A stretch of 64,000 bases of DNA from Siphonodentalium dalli (taxonomy: Eukaryota > Mollusca > Scaphopoda > Gadilida > Siphonodentaliidae). Positions 45,785 through 58,574 of the stretch are shown piece after piece. Below the pieces are notes generated by a model. That model ran no database searches. It was not told where the DNA came from and saw only the letters and a list, made by a program, of their open reading frames with translations. The stretch spans positions 68,595,319-68,659,318 of the forward strand of contig CP136069.1 in the NCBI GenBank assembly GCA_032622095.1. The letters are read 5' to 3'. The translations under genes and the position numbers were made by a program. Position 1 is the first letter of the stretch; each line of letters opens with the position of its first letter.

Positions 45785-46815
45785 AACACAAAGACCACTT
45801 ATCGATGCAACAAACTGATGACGGGAACATGAACTGGAAACCATCGGTTTTATCATCGTGCGCGGAAATTTGTTTTAACTGATCAACTATATATATATTG
45901 GCCGTGCAAATGTGTCTCTTTGTTCTTGGGTAATACACTCGTGTAGTTGTCCACGTCGAATGTTTTGTGGATATAATTTCCAAGCATGCCGTATATAGGT
46001 AAAACAGCCATTAGTATATGGACTAAGTTTGTGACGACCCGACCTTCTACTGTGTTCGCCGTCTTGTGAGACCGGCATAATACATCCGCCATTTCGGCAA
46101 TTGCGTAAATTCCCCAACTAACTTGAAATGAGGATCGCGGTTGCTAAGCGACATTTTTGGGTTGCCGTTCATCTCTTCCGGCAGCTACTGAAACAAACCG
46201 AAAACTAAAACAAATAATATAATTGTATCGCGAATATATTATCGTGTTGATAAAATGTATCATGTAGCTTTATGTATTCCTATTAATTGTTGTTTCACGT
46301 TTGTAAAATGGACATCACAGGCAATTCAAGTTGCATCATTTGCAGTCACTTGTGAATCAGGGATTCGGTAGTCAATCACGTGGTTAACCATGACTTACGA
46401 ACAACCCTCGATATCATCATCTACGACAACATCGCAATCGTGTGAACAAACTATCCACGATTCGTCCACTTGCGATTGAATCGTTGTCGTCTGAACGTTC
46501 ACTAAGTTGGAAATTATTATGCGACGATGCGTACTAAAACGCCGGCCATTATTTTGCCCGGTGACGTAATACTGGCGGATGGATTGTACTGGTCACGCAT
46601 AACGGCGCACATAGTGGAACGTCGTAGCCCCATAGAGCCACGTAGCATATATAGTCAACCTTGAATACACACAGTTTAGCACACATTCTGCGTTTAACTC
46701 GTCATAAAACCTTTGAACATTTGATTCTTACCAGCCATGGTGATATAATCACGATTACTACTCTCACACACTCTATATAATCACTTGAATATATATGCTT
46801 CGGTGACACAGTACC
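45785..46815. other. 3' flank of gene A
   Basis: Probable 3' UTR at the left, then unassigned DNA. No AATAAA is visible, and small minus-strand ORFs lack support. Confidence 0.35.
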
Positions 46816-46819
46816 AATA

Positions 46820-48720
46820 TTAGGTATGATTTTAGTATCCATATCTGTGCGAGGTTGTTAATGAAACCCAAATACGCACGGAGAGTGGTCAAGGTCAAAC
46901 GGAAGTGCTGCTTATTAACCCCTAAACTTCCCAGATTCATCCAGAATTACAAAATTGCGCCCCCAATAAACAAACTCACAGCCCGGACCCCCTTAATGTC
47001 CTCGTACTTCTAATAACTCCTTACATATGTGTTTTGGAACTACCCTCGACTACACTCACGAAGATACAAGGGCGACACGCCCACAAATGCCTGGCAATTA
47101 ACCCCCAAAATGCCGCCATCGACTATTATGTTTACCCATAACGACGCTGACAGCCCCGACCATCCCGGTCCAACCCGGACCCCCCATATGGACTATATGA
47201 GTTATTTTAAGGCCAATATAAGTGCAGGTGTGTCATGGAAACACACTCATGCAGGGTCGCTATTAGCCCTCAAAATGCCGGCATCGGCGAAAATGTTCGC
47301 CGCGAAATGAAGCTAACAACCCGGACCGCCCCTGCTGCGTCCAGGTGTTTAGGGGTTAATAAACGGCACTTCGTTTGACCTTGACTACTCTCCGCGCGTA
47401 TTTGGGTTTCATTCACACCCTCGCACAGATATGGATACTAAAATCATACCTGGACGCAACAGGGGCGGTCCGGGCTGTTAGCTTCATTTCGCGGCGAACA
47501 TTTTCGCCGATGCCGGCATTTTGAGGGTTAATATCGACCCTGAATGTGATTCCATGACACCCCTGCATGTACATTGGCCTTAACATCACTCATATAGTCC
47601 ATATGGGGGGGATCCGGGCTGGACCGGGATGGTCCGGGCCTGTCCGGGCTGTCAGCGTCGTTATGTTAAACATAATAGTCGATGGCGGCATTTTGGGGGT
47701 TAATTGCCAGACATTTGTGGGCGACTCGCCCTTGTATCTTCGTGAGTGTAGTCGAGGGTAGTTCCACAACACATATGTAAGGAGTTATTAGAAATACGAG
47801 GACATTAAGGGGGTCCGGGCTGTGAGTTTGTTTATTGGGGGCGCAATTTTGTAATTCTGGCTGAATCTGGGAAGTTTAGGGGTTAATAAACGGCACTTCC
47901 GTTTGACCTTGACCACTCTCCGCGCGTATTTGGGTTTCATTCACACCCTCGCACAGATATGGATACTAAAATCACACCTGGACGCAGCAGGGGCGGTCCG
48001 GGCTGTTAGCTTCATTTCGCGGCGAACATTTTCGCCGATGCCGGCATTTTGAGGGTTAATAGCGACCCTGAGTGTGTTTCCATGACACCCCTGCACTTAT
48101 ATTGGCCTTAAAATCACTCATATAGTCCATATGGGGGGTCCGGGCTGGACCGGGATGGTCCGGGCTGGTCCGGGCTGTCAGCGTCGTTATGGGTAAACAT
48201 AATAGTCGATGGCGGCATTTTGGGGGTTAATTGCCAGGCATTTGTGGGCGACTCGCCCTTGTATCTTCGTGATTGTAGTCGAGGGTAGTTCCACAACACA
48301 TATGTAAGGAGTTATTAGAAGTACGAGGATATTAAGGGGGTCCGGGCTGTGAGTTTGTTTATTGGGGACGCAATTTTGTAATTCTGGCTGAATCTGGGAA
48401 GTTTAGGGGTTAATAAGCGGCACTTCCGTTTGACCTTGACCACTCTCCGTGCGTATTTGGGTTTCATTAACACCCTCGCACAGATATGGATACTAAAATC
48501 ACACCTGGACGCAGCAGGGGCGGTCCGGGCTGTTAGCTTCATTTCGCGGCGAACATTTTCGCCGATGCCGGCATTTTGATGGTTAATAGCGACCCTGAGT
48601 GGGTTTCCATGACACCCCTGCACTTATATTGCCCTTAAAAATCACTCTTATAGTCCATATGGGGGGTCCGGGCTGGTCCGGGCTGGCCCGGGCTGGTCCG
48701 GGCTTGTCCGGGCGGTGTTT
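46820..48720. repeat. 527-bp satellite, one inverted and about 2.6 direct units
   Basis: tttaggggttaata recurs at 47348, 47875 and 48402 (exact 527-bp spacing) on the + strand. 46820-47345 is a unit in reverse orientation, so the array has a head-to-head junction near 47346. Each unit carries a G-rich run of TCCGGGCTGG decamers and a ggcggcattttgggggttaa block. Frames across it are not genes. Confidence 0.9.
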
Positions 48721-48796
48721 AGTCACACCGTCACGTTTTGGTGTCTCTCATTTTTTGTGTGTATGTTTCTCCCCTTTCAGTTGTTTGTTTTTTCCC

Positions 48797-49391
48797 TCAC
48801 ATCGTTTTTCTAGTTTCAACGTATTTGACTCTATTTACTGTTATGTAATCTCTTTTCCATTTCTGAAGTGAGTGTTTCCATTTTTGCGCTAAATTCTTCT
48901 CGAAGTTATCAATGTGCTGATCCACTTTAATTTTGATACAATTAAATTTGTCCATATTTGCTATTACTTTTTCCAACAAATTTTCGATGTGTAACATCCA
49001 AATTCTCATATCCACAGAACTCAATTGTTCCCATATTTGTGCTTGTCCTCTCAGTCCTGCCTGCATGCTCCATATTTGGTCATAATTCTTCTTTTGTTTC
49101 CCGATTATTCTGCTTGGTGTCATGTTATGTTTCCTGGTCACTGATGCATTTACTCTGACAGTCGCTTTTATTATTTCTACATTTCTCACACGACCGCAAT
49201 ATATTAATTTCTGCATTTATTATGTATTTTGCATTCATTCTCCACGTCTATATGCTTTGACATCTGAACTGGTAGTGCTGAGTACAAAAGTCACAAACAA
49301 TCCTGTTTCTCATTATCTTGAGTTTTCCATTACACAAATAACAGTTTTCTTTTCCTGTGTTCTGCAAATGTTTTCGTGTCTCTGCGGACAT
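48797..49391 (-). pseudogene. Decayed PHD-finger plus coiled-coil ORF (LINE ORF1-like)
   Basis: On the minus strand, from an ATG at 49391, the frame gives C-x2-C (CYLC), C-x2-C (CDFC), H-x4-C and, after an in-frame TAG at 49250-49248, a final C-x2-C (SCEKC). This is the spacing of a PHD zinc finger. Further along, in a shifted frame, an open stretch to 48797 encodes a helical, charged segment (around LLEKVIANMDKF and QHIDNFEKNLAQKW) likely to form a coiled coil. A PHD finger plus coiled coil is a known layout of ORF1 proteins in some invertebrate CR1-like LINEs and also of host-like repeat genes. The stop and frameshift indicate a pseudogene. The ORF2 partner is absent because the satellite abuts downstream. 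Confidence 0.5.
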
Positions 49392-49394
49392 CTT

Positions 49395-50330
49395 TCACAA
49401 ACTAATAGGAAATTCGTCGTCGCTTTAGACGTTGCTATGCATCCACCATAGTTTCAGTCGCTAATTGAAATGACCCACGCCAGAAGACATAATATTCCGA
49501 GAACTTGACACAAAATACTTTCAAATTTCCAAAGATGTACTTCTCCGTGTGTTTTATCTTCTTGATAATATTTCAATGGTTTTTGTTTATTTTATGGTGT
49601 TTTTCACAGAGCAAATTATTTTTCAACCAAGCTGGCTATTGTGACGTCACTTTCATATATGGCCTTGTATGGCACTGTCGGGCTCTGGTGCTTACGTGAC
49701 GCGACGAGTCCCATCCTCCTCCAAATTAGATTTTTTAACATTTAGTTTACTACTTTTTGGTTATTTCTATTTATACGGACAAAATCCTGATTCAACACTT
49801 CATGATTCTTTGTGTCTCAATATTTGATCGGTAGCAATGACCACATTTTTGACATCTTCCAGTATTCATTTGTTCTGTTTATGGTGCCTCTCCTATATTG
49901 AAAGAATTAAGAGGGAAACCGTCGGACTGCACACATAAAGTAATAAAACCATTATAATCGGAAACAACCTTCACACATTTACGTTTAAAAATAAGATAAC
50001 AGCATATTGAAATATAGCTGTGAGCTCACAACTAGTATAATTGTCCTACACGTCTTCTGGCAAAGCATTGACAATAAAACCAAGACTTCATTGGTTATAG
50101 TTACATACATATCTAAATTATTCTTTCATATATGGACAGCATTTCAAAAGAGTTTTGTTGCAAGGTTAGGCTTTAGTCACCCAGCATGAATATACTGATT
50201 CTGTACCTCATTTTAAATCTACAGCATTTAATAACTGAAACCACTCTTTATACTATAATATATATATATACTTGTATAACTTAATGGGAACATCCATTTA
50301 GTAACGAAAATGTTACAGGGGGCTGTATAC
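49395..50330. other. Unassigned DNA
   Basis: AT-rich intergenic sequence between the pseudogene and a MITE. Nothing is supported. Confidence 0.4.
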
Positions 50331-50331
50331 C

Positions 50332-50615
50332 AAATCGGGCCATTTGTGGGACCATCTCATATAATACTCAATATAATATATGCAACAAATTAATTAATCT
50401 GAGCCATGGAAGATTGCAAAAATACACTCATGTGCTCGACGAACTATGTAAAAAAAACATTCTAGTTATAATGAACATGAATTAATGACTTTAGTGTTTT
50501 ACATCGCTCATAGAGCACAAAAGTATATTTTGCACTGAGCCATGGCTCAAATTCATTCATGTCTTGCACATTATTCTGTCGAGAATAGGATATGGTCATA
50601 TAAATGGCCAGATGT
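50332..50615. mobile_element. Foldback MITE, family 3, diverged copy 2
   Basis: Begins aaatcgggccatttgtggga, shares ataatatatgcaacaaa with copy 1, and ends ataaatggccagat. The inner hairpin is kept in part. Confidence 0.65.
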
Positions 50616-50619
50616 ATTT

Positions 50620-52030
50620 AATGTTATAACCCCGTCGACGCCAAGCAAATAATATAGACCCCGTTTGCATGGGAAGACACAATCGTTATCCCTGACAACA
50701 TCATGGGCTATACTTGGATATTTTATACTTTAATATCTTTGCCACATTGTCAGGGCATCAAAACCCCTTCTGCCCCCGATCTTGCTGTATAAATGTAGTG
50801 AACGGATTCTTTTCCAGTTTATGAGGGTGTCACCCCTCTTCTTGAGTCCTGTAAACCAGTTAACAGTGAGGGGTAAATACTGAATGTCAGTTAGCAGAGG
50901 GGGGGGCGGTTTAGAAAATATGCCATGAAGAACATGTATTTCTCACTTCAATATACCATCTATTTTCATCACTTTTCTCTAAAGTATAAACTGCTAAATT
51001 CCGGTCAGAGAAAAGGTCCTGCATGATGGCTAAATACTTCTTGAATTTTCCCGCAAATTGATGACGGGATGCGGCATAGTTTATCTGAAATGACTGACAC
51101 GGTCAAACTAGTGCCCGATTAGCAGAACGACATCCGAAAATATGTTAAACGGGCAAATTCTAACCACCAAGTACATTTACCACAATTTGCTCTCATCGTA
51201 GTTGAGCACCTTCCTTCGGTTAGATACTAAGTACTATTTAAGATGGGGGTATGAATTCTCAATAAGAATACAGGTGTTTAGTCGATGATATCCAAGCAAC
51301 ATATACATAATCATCTACATGACATCAGGAGTCTAAATGTGTGAATTAAAGTGGGGCCGGTCGAGTAAGGGGTACACGAATGTGGAGAGGAACACCAACA
51401 TTGATAAACAATATCTTAGCGCCGGTGTTCACCAAATGTATACATATTCTTTTCCATGATACAAGGAATGTGGTTTCAATACGCCAATCTGGTGCCGTTT
51501 TGGTGAGAAATGGGGGGAAACTAAATCTGATACAAATTTATTTAGTCGCCAATTTCTACCAATTTTATATATTGTCATCTTCCAAATGAGTTTTATTGTG
51601 TGGTTTACAGATGTCAAAAGTGACGAAGCTTGAGTCAGCGATAGGGAGGCGAGTGTCACTAAAACTGATAATAAAAGGACGCTGACCAAATTGTCCCCCG
51701 ACGAAGGTGGTAGGTTTGAAGGATTTATGGGTTTCAGATCCCCATGCCATAAACTGTAGGAGGAATTGACTATACCAATATGAAACAAAGTGCATATTTA
51801 CTAAATATGTTGCACATTTTCAACATGTCCAAAAAGGGTCAATAACTCTAAAATGAAAACATAAAACAGTTATAATATTATGTCGAAAAATGGCAATAAC
51901 TCAAACAAAAATGACTTTGACTGAACTTAAAATCAAAGGTGTGCAGGGTATCATGCTGGTTGACATCTGTGCAAATAGTTTAAACAAAGAATGGAAAATG
52001 ATGGAAGACAGGCAGACAATAGATACGTAC
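50620..52030. other. Unassigned intergenic DNA
   Basis: A minus-strand frame at 51788-51429 (119 codons) has no recognisable domain or clear splice sites. No gene is called. Confidence 0.35.
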
Positions 52031-52034
52031 CACG

Positions 52035-55000
52035 ATGTACAATTCTATTAGTCTGGTCGATAAAAGGTTTGACCTAGAAAAAATTTGGACTAAGTTGGTT
52101 TGTATACCATTTTGGAGAGGAATATATCCTCTATAACATATCCAAAATCCGCTAAAATCCGCTTTGAGCATTTTTTGTAATTCAAGATGGCGTCCAAGAT
52201 GGCTGCCATTTTCCTATAAGTCAGCTTGATGCAATTATAGTGAGAACATCTTGTCATATGTATACACATGTATACATTTTTATGAAGCTAAGACATAACG
52301 CCATCTTTATGTGCCAAAATTGGAACTCCCCGTCCAAGATGGACGCCAAAATGGCGACCGGAAGTGGAATTTTTACGTTTTTTCACTAATATCTTTAAGA
52401 TAAGTTTCTGTGGTTTGGAACTGGTTGAGAATTGTGACTTTATTTTGTATATAGCATGTTAACTGACCATTGGAGCAATGAAATATGCTGTTCGTGGGGT
52501 CCACACCGCTTCCGATCACTCAACAATTCGATTTTACAAAACGCGGTATAACATTTCACAAAATATCCCCAAGATTCTAATCATATTTCATCAAGAAGTG
52601 GGAAGAACTGTGCAATGTAAGTGATCCATTCTATATCTTATTGATATTGGAACTCAGTGGTACCAAAATTGTCACTTTGGCTCAAAATGGCCGCCAAAAT
52701 ATGGAAAATGGTAATTATTATCTCAGCGTGCCATGCAACCGCTTACAAGTTGTGGTGATGCACACAATTGACGATTCTGTCTTAATAGCTTGAGTACTAA
52801 CATTTCTGACACACCTTGGGTATTTGTTACTATTTTAACCACTGAAATCACAAACCTGATATAAAAATCGGCAAAAAATCGCTGTTCAGGTTTGAGTCAT
52901 TTTTTGAAAGTAAAATGGAACTATGTTTGGTATCAAAGATGTTTATTGTTTTGATATGTGTTACATGTGTCACACTGAGTTGTTTTAGATAAAATTACTC
53001 AAGATGGCTTCCAAAATGGCAACCAAATTTTTTTAACATTATTATATACATATACATATGTGTATATACGTGGTGTATATGTATACATAATCAATTGTGA
53101 CTCAGATGCTACTTAATCAACTAAATGTTCTATTCCCGGTACCCTACGAGTCATGACATTTTGCCAAAAGCTTCCTTGTTTTTGAACGAAATGGGCAGAA
53201 ATTTGAAACGGAACTGAGAGGGATCATATTATGTGGCTATTCTGGCCCATTTGCATCAACATTGATCAAGTTAATACATTGTGTATGTCTGTTGACTGCA
53301 TGGTCATAGGCGAGGTGAGTAGGTATACATGGAGTTATTGTATTCATGAATGATGTGAATAGTTATACAATGTGTGACTATATGGTCATGGGTGGGATGT
53401 CCATAGTGAGATGTACAGGTATATAAGGAGTAGCTGTATGGTGATGTGTGAGCTGAACATGTTTACAGTGAGTGGCTGTCTGGTCACTGAAGTGGTGTAT
53501 GGTCATAACGAGAGCAGCTACACTGTCCTGTATGAGTATATGGAGTGACTGTGTGGTCAGAGGTGGGCTGTACATATGTGCATTGGGTGGCTGTATTATT
53601 ATGTATTGTTATGGGTGGGTGTATATGTATACATATGGTGGATGTATGGTAATGGATGTGTGTATGTATAAATAGGGTGTGGTTGTATGGTTATGGCAAT
53701 GTGTATATGTGTACATGGAATGACTGCACGGTCATTGTTGAAGTTTATATGCATACACGGAGTACATTTTGATGGCCATTGGCGGCTAGTGTATATAGAG
53801 AATGACCTCATGGTGATGGGTGGAATGTATATATTTATATGTAGGGCCTATTGTATTGTCATTGGTGGTGTGTACAATCATACAGTGAATAGCTGAATGC
53901 TCATGGAGAGGGTGTATATGTATACAGCGAGTGGCTGAATTGTCACGATTGAGCTGTATATGCAAGTCTGAAGTGTACGAATGGCCGTGTGTGCGGGGTA
54001 TTGGTATACCTAGAAGGGCTGTATGACCATTTATGAGGTATATATATACACATGGAGTGACGCTGTGGTCATGGGTGAGGTGTATATGTATATCATGAGT
54101 GACTACATGGCCATGGCACCACCAATATGCACATATGTATATATGGTTTGACAGTATGGTAAAATTAATGGTGGGGTGAATTGATATACAAGGAGTGACT
54201 ATGATCACGAATGTGGTTTATGCGTATACAGCGAGAGGCTGAATTGTCATGGGTCAGGTGTATATGCAAGTCTGGAGTGTATGAATGGCCGTATGCGCGG
54301 TGCGAGACATTGATATATCTAGTAGGGCTGTAAGGCCACTTTCGTGAGGTATATATGTATATCTTAAGTGGCTATATGGCCACTGGTGTCGCAAATATGT
54401 ATATATACAGGGAGTGAAACTGTATGACCACTGGTGAGGCAAATAGGTATACAAGACGTGATGTATTATCATGGATGTAGCGAACAGGTATGGAGTGACT
54501 GTATGGTCATCGGTGAGGTGTATATGTATATCTTTAGTGGCTGTATAATATAACATATACATGGAGTGACTGTATGACGTATGGTTAGGCGAATAGGTAT
54601 ACAAGAGGTTACTTTGTGTTCATGTATGTAGTGAATATGTATACAGGTCATGTGAGGTGTAGGCGTATACCTGGGGTGTCTGCATGGTTATTCACGGCTA
54701 TAGGGCCATGCGTTGGTGTATGGGTAAGCCCAATTGTGGCTGTATGGTAATGGGTGAGGTGTATGTCTATACAGCGAGTGGCACATGGCCATTTACGTGG
54801 TGTTCATGTATGTATGGAGTGACTGCATGCTCATGTGTGATTTGTACTGGTGCACCTTTGTGTGACTATCGCTTTCCACAATAACTCAAAGATATGTTAA
54901 TCGATAGAGGCAATATCAGAGTGTTCTCCACATTTTATATGCAATGTGAAGAAAACGGTTTTCCTGACAATCGTTTATAAGTTAATCAATTTTGATGCTA

Positions 55001-56295
55001 ATGGGCCAAAGTAGCCACATACTATGATACCTTTCAGTTCAGTTTCAACGTTCTGTCCGTTTCCGTAAAATAAATATGGACAGAATCCCAAAAGAGGTGT
55101 TCGGCAAAATCCATACTGCATTCCTTAAAATTAATTTGTCGTGCCTCATAAGGTGCTGGGACAACCATAATATAAGATTAAGTTGTCAGTTGATTAAGCG
55201 GGATGTTTAATAACCAAGGGAGTCACAATTTGTTACCATTTCGGAACAGCAGAGAATAATGTTCGGAATATAAACTTTTTACCAAATTTGGTTGCCATTT
55301 TGCAAGTCATCTTGAGTAATATTGTCTAAAACACCACACTATGCCTTATCTAAGGCATATCAAAATAAAAAAGAACCTTTGATACTAAAGATGGTTTCAT
55401 TTTACTTGAAAAAAATGGTCCAAACATGATTTTTTTTTTTTTGCCGAGTTTGATGCTATTTGTGATAGAAAAATCACATAATTCTGGTAATTTCAGAATA
55501 GTAAATAGTAAAAATTAATCAAGGTGCATAAGAAATGTTGGTATTCAATGTATATAAGACAGAATAGTCATTTGTGTACATCACCACAACTTGTAAGCGG
55601 TTGCATGGCACGCTGGGATATTAATTACCATTTTCCATATTTTTGCGGCCATTTTGACAGCCATTTTGAGCCAAAGTTACAATTTTTGTACCATTGAGTT
55701 CGAATATCAATAAGATATAGAATGTATCACTTACATTGCACAGTTCTTCCCACTTCTTGGTAAATATGACCAGAATCCCAAAGGGGATCTTTTGTGAAAT
55801 GTTATACCGCGTTTTGTAAAATCGAACTTTTGAGTGATCGGAAGGGGTGTGGACCCCACGAATAGCATATTTCATTGCTCCAATGGTCAGTTAATATGCT
55901 ATATACAAAATAAAGTCACAATTCTCAACCAGTTCCAAACCACAGAAACTTATCTTAAAAGTATTAGTGAAAAAACGTAAAAATTCCACTTCCGGTCGCC
56001 ATTTTGGCGGCTATCTTGGACGGGGAGTTCCAATTTTGGCACATAAATATGGCGTTATGTCATAGATTCACAAAAATGTATACATGTGTATACATATGAC
56101 AAGCTGACTTATAGGAAAATGGCAGCCATCTTGGACGCCATCTTGAATTACAAAAAATGCTCAAAGCGGATTTTAGCGGATTTTGGATATGTTATAGAGA
56201 AGAGCTTCCTCTTCAAAATGGTATCAAAACCAACTTAGTCCGAATTTTTTCTAGGTTGACCCTAAAATTTGAGTTTATCGACCAGACTATACCCG
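52035..56295. mobile_element. Giant foldback element P3 (4.3 kb) with minisatellite loop
   Basis: The ends are tagtctggtcgataaa (52048-52064) and tttatcgaccagacta (56274-56289). Arms of about 1.2 kb pair continuously (52170-52740 with 55600-56180, 52990-53030 with 55285-55330, 53190-53250 with 54980-55035), centred near 54172. The arms repeat AAGATGGCGTCC-like cores near 52188, 52338, 52684 and 53003, spaced by about 150 bp or twice 160-173 bp, like P1. The loop, 53290-54890, is a separate minisatellite. No transposase is present. Confidence 0.8.
53290..54890. repeat. Minisatellite of ggtcatgggtgaggtgtata-type units
   Basis: About 1.6 kb of degenerate units, commonly 42-65 bp, with a ggagtgactgtatggtcat phrase and tatatgtatacat. 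It fills the loop of P3. ORFs on both strands (Tyr/His-rich or Cys/Gly-rich) are artefacts. Confidence 0.85.
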
Positions 56296-56339
56296 GACAT
56301 GATATGCTGGTAGCGTGAACCATAACATTTCATGTAACG

Positions 56340-57007
56340 GCTATCTCGAGGACGAGGTTGATTTGTTTGAACATATTTTATTTGACCCTCATTACATAAT
56401 ACATTTTACAAATTAGAATCTGAAATAAGATATGAGTTAATCAAAAGGGATGGGAGCACAAGTTATTCAACATAGAATATTGCTCCTCTCCCTTGACAAT
56501 ATTGAAACGCAAATTATTAATTGTATATGGAATTATGTAGGACTCAATGTTTGCTTATATTTGGAATGTAGTACCTAAAACGAGGAGGGTCGAGAATGAG
56601 GGTGAGGTATAAAGTGAGTAGACAGATATCAAGTATGGGATGTAGGTCCCATGGCGAGCTGAGCCGAGTATTTTGATGGCAATATGGGGAATGTATGAAG
56701 ATATAGGCTTATTTGGATTTTGAAGATTTTCCGTCAATGATGCAATGAAAGTTTGCTTATTGCGAAACAAGTTATCATTTAAAGTATTGGATAGGTTGCT
56801 TTGACCAAAGAGGATATCTTCAACCCTATCAACGAAAATTCCATTTAGCCAAAGGCGTTGGATGAATATTAAGCGACTCTCTTCAAATAACGGGCACTTG
56901 AAGAAAAAATGCGATGCGTCTTCAATATAAAACCCACATTGGACGAGGTTGATTGCAGAAGATGATTGGTCACGAATAGGATGTGGTTGGTTGATGAAGG
57001 TAATTGT
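56340..57007 (-). pseudogene. 3' fragment of a second non-LTR retrotransposon
   Basis: From 57007 to the stop at 56555 the minus strand is open. It encodes the C-terminal knuckle region (CGFYIEDASHFFFKCPLF followed by EESR) and a downstream tail region with no stops. AATAAA lies near 56382 (minus) in the 3' UTR. The upstream part is cut off exactly where palindrome P4 starts. The first knuckle cysteine appears replaced. This family differs from the LINE at 30.1 kb. Confidence 0.7.
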
Positions 57008-58572
57008 GACACTCCGCTGCGATCAGGTCGGCGTTTTCATTGCGCTGAAAATGTATCAAAGCGTCAAGCTAAACGCATTAAGGTATCCAAGAACCGATTG
57101 GTGACGCAATTGACACTGTCTAGGATGGGAGCATGATCGCCCCTGAGCGCCAGAGGTTCGGCGTTCTAACCAGGGCGCAGTACTGTCGCCGTGGCAACGA
57201 AAAGCGAGCGACGTGAGCGTCCCGTTGACTTAGCAAGGATGCATACAAGCTACTCATTGTCGCAGCAAGAAATCATCTCTTTCGTCTCTCTCCCGAGCTT
57301 ATTGCGCTCTTATTGCGCTGCCACACGATGTTGCCACTGCAAATATGGCTCTCGTTGTACGTCCAATCGTGACAAATGGCGTTCTTCCAACGTTTGCAGC
57401 AGGCTTACAGTACGATCCCACTTTGAAATGCGATCTGCTCACCCACACCATCGGAGTTTGCATATAATATGCACATTTAAACTGGAATCCGATGTACATG
57501 TATTCCGTCACGAATGTGGCACATGTATAACATGGAATACGCAATAAGAATAGTGCACGTGAAGTGGCACCTAAATGAAATCCAATGTATTCCGTATATA
57601 CATGTGCTACATGTAAACAGACATAAACAACCATGGGAATGGTGCTGTCGGCCTCCATAGGTCATGCCATTCAAAAATAAAAAGGGCATATATTATGCCG
57701 ATCTATTTAGCAACGCTGTTCCCCGACGAAATTCCGCGTTATCACTATCATACTATAGTGGAAAAGTGAATCGAAACATATGCTCAATTTAAATTATGAC
57801 TATATATCCGGAACATATATAATTGGAACATGGACAACTAGTCTATTGTGGATTGTTGGGTATATTCCCACAACCTAAAAACTGACTATGACTGGAGCAC
57901 GCAGGAGGCCCTATTTATACTCTCCGCGCCCACGCAGAGAACGTTTTGTAAACTTATTGAGAAGGTACTAGCAACACAGTGACAGCGACTTGAACGCACA
58001 AAGGACCTTTATAGCTTAGAGGAAGCACAGTGAGAGCGCATGGGAGCGTGAGACTTGACAAAGTAGAAACGCAATGGGTCGTAATAAGAGCGCAATAAAA
58101 CGTGATAAGCGGCATATTTTTCCGCGCTCCTCCTGCGTGTTACTCATATTTTGGTACCTTTTCAGCGCAATGCAAGCGCCGGCCTGATCGCAGCGGAGTG
58201 CGACAGGGGTTTTAAGCTTACTGTAGTCGCAGAGGAAACGATTGGTTTCTTACTGCGACCACGAGTAGCTTGTATGCATCCTTGCTACGTCAACGGGACG
58301 CTCACGTCTCTGGCTTTTCGCTGCCACGGCGATAGTACTGCGCCCTGGTCAGAACGCCGAACCTCTGCGCTTGGTTTATGCATGCACAAAGCAAGCGCGG
58401 CGCTCTGGCGCTCAGGGGCGATGATGGGGACTCTTTCTCGTCCTAGCCAGTGTCAACTGCGTCACCAATCGGTTCTTGTATACCATAATGTGTTTAGCTT
58501 GGCGCTTTGATAATTTTTCAGCGCAATGCAATCGCCGGCCTGATCGCAGCGGAGTGTGACAGGGGTTTAAAG
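57008..58572. mobile_element. Palindromic element P4
   Basis: The ends are gtgacactccgctgcgatca (57010) and its complement (about 58535-58560). The arms pair at 57060-57115 with 58455-58510, 57175-57210 with 58310-58345, and 57240-57320 with 58085-58275. The right arm repeats its tip internally (cctgatcgcagcggagtg at about 58184 and about 58540). It is GC-richer than its surroundings, so its 118-119-codon frames are mirror images of each other and not genes. Confidence 0.7.
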
Positions 58573-58574
58573 CA

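Noticed and set aside
51429-51788. 119-codon minus-strand ORF
   Set aside because: Leu/Ser-rich stretch but no domain, no clear signal-peptide context and no neighbouring exon.
53378-54884. Multiple His/Tyr/Thr-rich or Cys/Gly-rich ORFs
   Set aside because: Frames through the P3 loop minisatellite.
57191-58510. 118-119-codon ORFs in the palindrome arms
   Set aside because: They are mirror images in the two arms of P4, have no domain, and arise from GC-rich repeat sequence.
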